A DNA stretch of 64,000 nucleotides, from the NCBI RefSeq assembly GCF_018129005.1, contig NZ_JAAEDL010000004.1:1-64000 (forward strand), written 5' to 3'. Made by a program: the position numbers and the translations under genes. Of this stretch, positions 46,265 through 52,609 are shown in pieces (the first letter of the stretch is position 1; the number at the start of each line of letters is the position of its first letter). A model generated the notes under the pieces. The model made no database searches. It saw only the letters and a program-made list of their open reading frames with translations, and was not told where the DNA came from. Source of the DNA: Neoroseomonas eburnea. Its GTDB lineage: Bacteria; Pseudomonadota; Alphaproteobacteria; Acetobacterales; Acetobacteraceae.

Positions 46265-47122
46265 ATGCCGACCAAGACCATCGCCTTCCAGGGCCTGCCC
46301 GGCGCCTATTCGGACCTCGCCTGCCGCGCCGCCTATCCCGGCTGGACGACGCTGCCCTCGCCTTCCTTCGAGGCGGCGATGGTGGCCCTGCGGGAAGGGC
46401 GCTGCGACCTCGCGATGCTGCCCTGCGAGAATTCGCTCGCCGGCCGGGTACCCGACATCCACCGGCTGCTGCCGCAGTCCGGGTTGTTCGTCGTGGGCGA
46501 GCACTTCCAGCGCGTCGAGCATTGCCTGCTGGCGCCGAAGGGAGCGACGCTCGCCACGCTGAAGCGCGCGCACAGCCATCCGGTCGCCCTCGGCCAGGTG
46601 CTGCGGCTGCTGAAGGAGATGGACCTGCAGCCGGTGATCGAGGCCGACACAGCCGGTGCGGCCCACCTGGTCGCCGAGCGCGGCGGCGTCGAGGACGCGG
46701 CCATCGCATCGGAACTCGCCGCCGAGATCTACGGCCTCGAGATCCTGAAGCGGAACGTCGAGGACGAGGCGCACAACACCACGCGCTTCTATGTCATGGC
46801 GCGCGAACGCCGCGACCCGCCGGTGAGCGCACCCGACACCGTCACCACCTTCGTCTTCCGCGTCCGCAACATCCCCGCGGCGCTCTACAAGGCGCTCGGC
46901 GGCTTCGCGACCAACGGCGTGAACATGACGAAGCTCGAATCCTACATGCTCAACGGGCATTTCTCGGCCACCCAGTTCCTCTGCGACGTGGATGGCCACC
47001 CGGACAGCCCGCCGCTGCGGCGCGCCTTCGAGGAGCTGGAATTCTTCTCACGCGAATTCCGCATCCTCGGGAGCTATCCGGCGCATCCCTACCGGCTGGA
47101 ACAGGCCGCCGCCACCGACTGA
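46265..47122 (+). CDS. pheA: Prephenate dehydratase
   Basis: Converts prephenate to phenylpyruvate in phenylalanine synthesis. The catalytic domain (about 1-185) has FQGLPGAYSDLA, PCENSLAGRV and the NTTRFYV motif with the catalytic Thr. The C-terminal ACT domain (about 195-275) has GVNMTKLESYML for feedback binding of phenylalanine. 285 residues, without a chorismate mutase domain. Same strand as kdsB; ends directly before a strong hairpin. Confidence 0.96.
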   Translation: MPTKTIAFQGLPGAYSDLACRAAYPGWTTLPSPSFEAAMVALREGRCDLAMLPCENSLAGRVPDIHRLLPQSGLFVVGEHFQRVEHCLLAPKGATLATLKRAHSHPVALGQVLRLLKEMDLQPVIEADTAGAAHLVAERGGVEDAAIASELAAEIYGLEILKRNVEDEAHNTTRFYVMARERRDPPVSAPDTVTTFVFRVRNIPAALYKALGGFATNGVNMTKLESYMLNGHFSATQFLCDVDGHPDSPPLRRAFEELEFFSREFRILGSYPAHPYRLEQAAATD

Positions 47123-47130
47123 TCGCGAGT

Positions 47131-47155
47131 CGGCCCGATGCGGCGCATCGGGCCG
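47131..47155 (+). terminator. Strong hairpin after pheA
   Basis: CGGCCCGATGC (47131-47141) and GCATCGGGCCG (47145-47155) form a perfect 11-bp stem with a GGC loop, 8 bases after the pheA stop. No T-run follows, so it is a terminator-like or 3'-end stabilising hairpin rather than a classic intrinsic terminator. Confidence 0.6.
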
Positions 47156-47262
47156 GGAGCGAGCAGCGCGACCGCACCCGGACCAACAGCCGCGCCCGGC
47201 CGGTCGGAACGCGGTGCAAAGGCCAGGTCGCTGGATGGCGCGGCCCGCGCCTGGCGCACACG

Positions 47263-47391
47263 CATACCCGTCAGCCTGTCGGCTGCACCGGTATGAGAGT
47301 CCTGGTCCGGCGCGCAGCCGCTACACCAAAGCTGCGCGCGATACCGTTCGCCTCGCCGATCATGACGTCATCGGCAAGTCTCGACGGCATC
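47263..47391 (+). repeat. Structured intergenic repeat, copy B
   Basis: Same order of parts as copy A at 3335-3462. Hairpin 1 (47263-47295) pairs CATACC with GGTATG around CAGCC/GGCTG with a TGTC loop. Hairpin 2 pairs GATACCGTTCG (47340-47350) with CGACGGCATC (47382-47391), enclosing GCCGAT/ATCGGC (47355-47360 with 47370-47375). The linker shares CGCGCAGCCGC, ACACCAA and GCGCGATACCG with copy A. It lies in the 304-base gap between the convergent pheA and the unknown minus-strand gene. Confidence 0.8.
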
Positions 47392-47426
47392 AGACTCCAC
47401 GGGTCGCTTACGGCGGACCTGTGGGA

Positions 47427-48038
47427 TCATGCGCGGATCCAGGTCTCCGAGAAGGCCAGCATCGCCGTCGAGATGCGCTGCCCCGCGATGTCGCGCGGGA
47501 TCGGCGCGCCCGGCCGGATGCGGCCGTTCACCGTGATGCTCGCCGTCTCGCAGCCGACGAAGAGCGTCGGCATGTGGTGCTTCCCGGTTGCGGAATTCTC
47601 CGGCGGCAGCGCGAAGCAGAAGGGCCTGCCGAGGCCCGACCAGGTCAGCGCCACCGTCATGTCGGTACCGCGCACCGTCTCGCTGTAGGTCGAGATCGCG
47701 TCGCCGCTGGTCTTCACGCTGTCGAGCCTGCGGTACTGCAGGCCCGCCAGCCCAGGCTGCCCGCGCCAAGCGCCGAAATGGGAGACGTAGTCGGCGACCA
47801 GCCAGCGCGCGAGCGTCTCGTTGTCCGTCAGGCAGATGTTCGGCCGGTCCGCCGGCGGCGATGCCTCCTGCGGCGAGAGCAGCAGCACCAGCGCATGCCC
47901 GCGCCCATGGGGGGAAAGCACGACGCGGAAGAAGGAAGCCAGCGTCGTGAAGGGCCCCGACGGGTCCTCCTTCAGCGAAATCCCGGGGTTCTCGCCCGAC
48001 CACTCGACGGTGCCGGGAAAGAGCAGCGTATCGGCCAT
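47427..48038 (-). CDS. Unknown 203-residue protein
   Basis: I do not recognise this protein. It has no signal peptide or membrane helix. It is beta-rich in pattern: VEWSGENPGISLKED, a hydrophobic stretch HALVLLLSPQ, then LARWLVADYVSHFGAW, VALTWSGLGRPFCF and a late ASITVNGRIRPGAP. The start MADTLLFPG at 48038 is 49 bases downstream of the SGNH-like gene. Position at the end of the acyltransferase cluster suggests, weakly, a role with it. Confidence 0.7.
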   Translation of the reverse strand: MADTLLFPGTVEWSGENPGISLKEDPSGPFTTLASFFRVVLSPHGRGHALVLLLSPQEASPPADRPNICLTDNETLARWLVADYVSHFGAWRGQPGLAGLQYRRLDSVKTSGDAISTYSETVRGTDMTVALTWSGLGRPFCFALPPENSATGKHHMPTLFVGCETASITVNGRIRPGAPIPRDIAGQRISTAMLAFSETWIRA

Positions 48039-48087
48039 GAATGCGTCTCCGTTGGGGCGCGCAGGGTGCGGCGCCCGCCCCTCAGGA

Positions 48088-49137
48088 TCAATGGCCGACG
48101 GGCGGTACGAGCAGCACGTAGTCGCCCTCGGCTGAAGGATGCCCCTCGGCCGCCGCGGCGAGGCCACGCGCCAGCCGTTCGGCGATGCCGATGCGGTAGT
48201 GCTGCGGGTCCCAGTAATGTGTGTCCTCGCGCGTGATCGGGCTCGGGATCATGAAGTCCGCCAGCGCCGTGCCCGGGCGCGCTTTCGCGATGCGCGTGAT
48301 GGCGGCGCGACAGGCTTCCATGCGCTGTTCGTCCAGCGTGCCGGGCCGGGGCTGCAACGAGACGTGGTACGGCACGAAGAACAGCACCGCCCGCGTCACC
48401 GCGGGCAGCGCGGCGAGCCTTTCGGCCAGCAGCGCATGCTGCGGGAATTCGAAGGCCGGATCCGCGGCAGCAGGCGCGGCCGGCGGTGGCACCAGGGACT
48501 GCGCCGCGCGCGCGGCGTCGTAGCGCGCATCGTTCGGCAGGAAGTCGGCATAGCCGTCCCGTCCATAGCGCGGCCTCGCCAGGCGCAACATGGCGAGCGC
48601 CTGCTTGCCGGCTTCCTCCGCCGCGAAGGGGTTCAGGATCTCCCCGTAGCCGCGCCACGGATTTCCGCCATACATCCATTCAGGGAAGGGCCGCGGGGTC
48701 AGGCGCCGCAGCGGCCCGCTCTCGCACCACTCCTTGTCGAGCCCGACCATCACCACGCGCGGCGCCGGGTGTCTTCGGGTGAACAGGGCAAGCAGTTGCG
48801 CCTGCTCCCACGCCGTGCCGCTGTTCATCGACAGGTTCGCGAAGCGCGCGCCGAACAGCTCGTCGAGCTGTGCGGGCCGCAGCAGTCTGCTCGTGGAGGT
48901 GCCGACCACCACCGAATCGAAGCGCGGGTCTTGCGCGATCATCGGATAGGAGAAGCGCTGGTTGGTCGTCACCGTCTCGCGCCGCAGCGGCAGGGAGAGC
49001 GGCAGCATCCCCCACGGATCGACCAGCGCGATGAAGGCATAGGCGATCGCCGCCGGCACCGCGGCGAAGAGCAGCAGCAGCCGGAGGAACCGCGCCCACG
49101 CCGCGGTGGGCTCAGAACTGGAAGTAGATGAACTCAT
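48088..49137 (-). CDS. SGNH-like / AlgX-type partner of the MBOAT acyltransferase
   Basis: A 349-residue protein with one N-terminal membrane helix (about 15-40) and a periplasmic domain. VVVGTSTSRLLRPAQL resembles the nucleophile block of SGNH-type acetyltransferases of the AlgJ/AlgX group, and the late DTHYWDPQHYR gives the paired Asp and His. Such proteins accept acyl groups exported by an MBOAT protein. The gene overlaps the MBOAT gene by 26 bases, which supports the pairing. The acceptor is unknown. Confidence 0.75.
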   Translation of the reverse strand: MSSSTSSSEPTAAWARFLRLLLLFAAVPAAIAYAFIALVDPWGMLPLSLPLRRETVTTNQRFSYPMIAQDPRFDSVVVGTSTSRLLRPAQLDELFGARFANLSMNSGTAWEQAQLLALFTRRHPAPRVVMVGLDKEWCESGPLRRLTPRPFPEWMYGGNPWRGYGEILNPFAAEEAGKQALAMLRLARPRYGRDGYADFLPNDARYDAARAAQSLVPPPAAPAAADPAFEFPQHALLAERLAALPAVTRAVLFFVPYHVSLQPRPGTLDEQRMEACRAAITRIAKARPGTALADFMIPSPITREDTHYWDPQHYRIGIAERLARGLAAAAEGHPSAEGDYVLLVPPVGH

Positions 49138-50497
49138 TCGGGACCCGTCCGCCGATCAGCAGCAGCATCAGGAACAGCACCACGCCTGCCGCGGCGCCGG
49201 CCCATGGCCTCGGGCGCAGGCGTTCCAGCGCGAAGACCTGCGAGGCCGGGCCGAATACTGCCGTCACGCAGCCCGCGAGCAGCGCGACGGTCTGCGTCGT
49301 GTCCATCGCAACGGCGCCGCCGCCGGTCCAGGGTGGGCCGGCCATCGTCGCGAACATGCGTGCCGCGGTGGCGAAATCCGGCGCGCGGAACAGCACCCAG
49401 CCAAGCATGACGAAGGCCAGCGTCAGCGCCCAGCCGATCACCCACGGCATGCGCAGGCCGGCCCGCGCCCAGGCGCCATTCACCGCCAGAGCGATCCCGT
49501 GCAGCCCGCCCCAGACCACGAAGGTCCAGGCCGCGCCGTGCCACAGCCCCGCCAGCAGCATGGTGACGACGACGTTCACCGCCTGCCGCGCCGCGCCGGA
49601 CCGGTTGCCGCCGAGCGGGATGTAGAGGTAGTCGCGCAGGAAGCGCGACAGCGTCATGTGCCAGCGCCGCCAGAATTCGCGGATCGAGGCCGAGCGATAG
49701 GGTGCGTCGAAATTGGCCGGCAACCGCAGCCCGAACATCAGCGCGAGGCCGAGCGCCATGTCGGAATAGCCGGAGAAGTCGAAATAGATCTGCAGGGTGT
49801 AGGCCAGGGTGCCGAGCCAGGCATCGCCGGCCCCCAGCGCCTGCGCCGCCGCCGCGCGGCCGAAGACGGCGTCCGCGACCGGCGCGACGGTGTCCGCGAT
49901 CGCCACCTTCTTCACCAGGCCGATGGTGAACAGCACCAGGCCGCGCGCCAGGTTCTCCGTCATCTCCGGCCGGCGCGGGTCGAGCGCGAACTGCCAGATC
50001 ACCTCGTTGTGCCGCACCAGCGGACCGGCGACGAGCTGCGGGAAGAAGGTGACGAAGAGGAAGAAGTCCGAAAGCCTGTAGATCTTCGCCTGCCCGCGCT
50101 TCAGGTCGATCAGGTAGGAGACCTTCTGGAAGACGTAGAAGGACACGCCGAGCGGCAGGATGATGTTCCACTGTTCGTGCCGTCCGCCCAGCGCCCACGC
50201 CACGTTGTCCGCGATGAAGTTCGCGTACTTCACCCAGCCGAGCACGCCGAGATTCATGGCGATGCCGATATCCGCCCACCATCCGCGCGGAGCGCCTGCA
50301 TGGGCGCGCGCCACCACCCAGTTGAGCAGCGTCAGCCCGACCAGCACCGGCACGAAGCGCGGGTCCCAGAAGGCGTAGAACACCAGGGAGGCAAGCACGA
50401 CCCAGGCCTGCCGCGCGTCGCGCGTCGGCGCCAGGTACCAGCCGGCGAGGGCGAGCGGCAGCAGGCCGAGGATCAGCGCCTGGGAATTGAACAGCAT
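49112..50497 (-). CDS. MBOAT-family O-acyltransferase (AlgI-like)
   Basis: Polytopic inner-membrane enzyme of 461 residues. ILPLGVSFYVFQKVSYLID, FFPQLVAGPLVRH, IYFDFSGYSDMALGLALM and FWRRWHMTLSRFLRDYLYIP are AlgI-type motifs; the proposed catalytic His is His320 in LLAGLWHGAAW, with His280 in RRWH. It would move acyl, usually acetyl, groups across the membrane onto a polysaccharide or other acceptor with the SGNH-like partner downstream. Starts 22 bases upstream of it in the same transcript, after an AsmA-like gene. Confidence 0.93.
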   Translation of the reverse strand: MLFNSQALILGLLPLALAGWYLAPTRDARQAWVVLASLVFYAFWDPRFVPVLVGLTLLNWVVARAHAGAPRGWWADIGIAMNLGVLGWVKYANFIADNVAWALGGRHEQWNIILPLGVSFYVFQKVSYLIDLKRGQAKIYRLSDFFLFVTFFPQLVAGPLVRHNEVIWQFALDPRRPEMTENLARGLVLFTIGLVKKVAIADTVAPVADAVFGRAAAAQALGAGDAWLGTLAYTLQIYFDFSGYSDMALGLALMFGLRLPANFDAPYRSASIREFWRRWHMTLSRFLRDYLYIPLGGNRSGAARQAVNVVVTMLLAGLWHGAAWTFVVWGGLHGIALAVNGAWARAGLRMPWVIGWALTLAFVMLGWVLFRAPDFATAARMFATMAGPPWTGGGAVAMDTTQTVALLAGCVTAVFGPASQVFALERLRPRPWAGAAAGVVLFLMLLLIGGRVPNEFIYFQF

Positions 50498-50519
50498 GGG
50501 CTGGTGTCGTGTCCCGTCC

Positions 50520-52406
50520 TCAGCGCCGCGAGCTGCGGTCCGAATAGCAGGGGTTGCGCCGCGCGGTGTCGCGCAGATCCGGCGGCAGGGGTGCCATGCT
50601 GCCGCTCTCCATCCGGGCGCGGGCCGAGCTGGACCACTGCGCCGGCAGGATGTCAGGGTTGGAGAAGGACCCGCTCACCCGCACCGGGATGTCGAGGGCG
50701 AAGAAGTTCGTCGTCTCGCGCTGGCTGCCGATGATGAGATCCACCCATTCGCGGTTGAGGTCGAAGCTCGCCAGGCCGCTGACCGTCCCGGTGCCGGCGC
50801 GGATGCGCACCGGGGCCGCTTCGCCGCGCCCCGCGCGCACGTCCACCGCCGCCAGCAGGCAGGAGACGCGCGTCATCCCGCGCGATGTGCGGAACAGCGC
50901 CCGCACATCGGTGGAGGCCATCTCGATCACCTCCCGCGCGATGCTGCCGCTGGTCATCGCCGCGACGACCGAGATGCGCGCCCGGGCGGTCGCCGCATTC
51001 AGTGTCGTGGCCTCCGCCGCGACCGCCGCATGCGCCTCGATCTGCCCGGCGAGCGGCAGGCGCGGCAATCCGAAGGCACGGCGCAGCGTATCGACGTCGC
51101 CCTGCGTCATGCGCGCCGTGGCGCTGATGCCGGCACCGCCGCCTTCGGCCGGAAGCAGTTCGCCGGAGGCGTCGAAGCGCGCGCCGAAGGCGACGAGGCC
51201 GAGCGATTCCACGGCGATCCGCGCCGGCGCCATCTCCGCCTTCATCCGCACATCGGTGGCGCGCAGCCGCGCGTAGACAAGCTCCTGCACGCCGAGCTCC
51301 GCCCGCAGCAGAGGGTCGGGCATCTCCGGCACCACCAGCGGCAGGTCGGCGTCGCCGCTGGCCTGGTTGCTGCCCTGCGGCCGCGCACCGAGCAGCCGGT
51401 TCACATCCAGCCGCGTGAAATCCATCGTCACCACGATCGCATCCGGCTGCCCCCGGCCGCCCTCGGTCAGTTCGAGCAGCGGGGCGGCGAAGGGCGCGCC
51501 GTCGAGCGCGCCCTCGGCCTCGGTCAGCCGCCAGACATCGCCGCTGCGCGTCGCCCGGCCGGAGAGCGCGATCGGCACCGGCGGCACCTCCGTCCCGCCC
51601 GCCCCGGCCATGGCGAGGATCGCCGCCGGCGTCGCCGCCGAGAACCGGATGCTGCCCGCCGCGCCGTCCACGTTCAGCGGGTCGGTGGCGGTGCCCCGGA
51701 AGGTCAGCGTGGTCTCCGCCGAGGAGGCCGCGTTCAGCTCAATGGGGAAGGGGATGCGCGCGTCGCGCAGCGTCGCGATGCTGCCGAGCGTCGCCTCCAT
51801 CGTCACCGGCACGTCGCTGTAGCTGCCGGCGGCGGTCAGCCGGGCCGGCTGGTCCAGCGCGTCGGCGGTGATGGCGGCGGTGTCGAGCCGCGTGCGCAGC
51901 TCCTTCCCGCTGGTCGTGCGGAAGACGATCTCGCTGCCGGTCAGACGCAGGTCGTGGATCATCGGCAGCCCGCTGCGGTCGGGCGGCGTGGCGGCGGCCG
52001 GCGGCGGGGTGGCGGGCCGTTCCCCGAAATGCCAGTTGGCGCGCCGGTCGGCGGCGCGTTCCAGATAGAGGGTGAAGCCGTCCATCGCGGCGCGGCGGAG
52101 CACCACCTCGCCCCGCAGCAGCGGCAGCAGATCCAGCGTGGCGCTCAGGCTCGCCACCTCGGCCATGGCCGGCCGGCTGCCGCCCTCGATGTTGTCGAGT
52201 TGCGCATCGCGGAGTTCGACCCCGAGCGACAGGCCCGGGGAGACGCGCAGGCTCCCGATCGTCACCTTGCGCCCGAGTGCCACCGTCGCCCGCCCGGCCG
52301 CCATCGGCGCCAGTTCGATCGCCGGCAGCACCAGGACGGCCGTCGCCACCGCCAGCATGGGGATGCCGGCGAGGATGCCGAGGATGATCTTGGTCCGGCG
52401 ACCCAT
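50520..52406 (-). CDS. AsmA-family envelope protein
   Basis: A 628-residue protein with one N-terminal helix (about 7-29) followed by a large repetitive periplasmic part. The opening GRKVTIGSLRVSPGLSLGVELRD and the C-terminal GTGTVSGLASFDLNREWVDLIIGS are typical of AsmA/YicH-like proteins, which form long lipid-binding grooves and help move phospholipids between membranes. ATG at 52406 is chosen because GGAGG lies 8 bases upstream; a TTG 15 bases earlier is unlikely. Placed between the acyl-activating fusion gene and the MBOAT gene. Confidence 0.88.
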   Translation of the reverse strand: MGRRTKIILGILAGIPMLAVATAVLVLPAIELAPMAAGRATVALGRKVTIGSLRVSPGLSLGVELRDAQLDNIEGGSRPAMAEVASLSATLDLLPLLRGEVVLRRAAMDGFTLYLERAADRRANWHFGERPATPPPAAATPPDRSGLPMIHDLRLTGSEIVFRTTSGKELRTRLDTAAITADALDQPARLTAAGSYSDVPVTMEATLGSIATLRDARIPFPIELNAASSAETTLTFRGTATDPLNVDGAAGSIRFSAATPAAILAMAGAGGTEVPPVPIALSGRATRSGDVWRLTEAEGALDGAPFAAPLLELTEGGRGQPDAIVVTMDFTRLDVNRLLGARPQGSNQASGDADLPLVVPEMPDPLLRAELGVQELVYARLRATDVRMKAEMAPARIAVESLGLVAFGARFDASGELLPAEGGGAGISATARMTQGDVDTLRRAFGLPRLPLAGQIEAHAAVAAEATTLNAATARARISVVAAMTSGSIAREVIEMASTDVRALFRTSRGMTRVSCLLAAVDVRAGRGEAAPVRIRAGTGTVSGLASFDLNREWVDLIIGSQRETTNFFALDIPVRVSGSFSNPDILPAQWSSSARARMESGSMAPLPPDLRDTARRNPCYSDRSSRR

Positions 52407-52535
52407 TCGCACGACCTCCAACCTGTGGTGGGCGCTTACACCACCCGGCCCGGCCCGTGAAACCCGCGGGTGGACCCCCTGTCAGCCCGAACCGGGTGCC
52501 TCGAAGGATATTCCGAGAGGGAAGCGGATGGCGGT

Positions 52536-52609
52536 CCAGGTGGCCCGGCCACCTGGCGGGGGGGGGTCGGGGGCGGCGCCCCCGACCGGAGCGCGAGGCG
52601 GAGTCTCGC
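52536..52609 (-). terminator. Cluster of three tandem hairpins after the acyl-ligase fusion gene
   Basis: On the minus strand, directly at the TAG stop, GCGAGAC/GCCTCGC (52593-52609, TCC loop, one mismatch) is followed by GTCGGGGGC/GCCCCCGAC (52566-52586, perfect 9-bp stem) and then CCAGGTGGC/GCCACCTGG (52536-52556). A C/G-run separates the last two. The first hairpin and its flank GCGCTCCG recur after aroB at 63270-63286. Terminator or attenuator role is inferred; there is no T-run. Confidence 0.6.

Noticed and set aside
47131-47155. Hairpin after pheA as a classic rho-independent terminator
   Set aside because: The stem is perfect but no T-run follows, so only a terminator-like label is used.
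47293-47400. Short peptide frame starting at the ATG in hairpin 1 of repeat copy B, with a partly similar frame in copy A
   Set aside because: The two copies differ by insertions of 1 and 2 bases, the frame in copy B runs into antisense of the next gene, and no ribosome site is present; pairing changes favour structure. Kept as a minor alternative.
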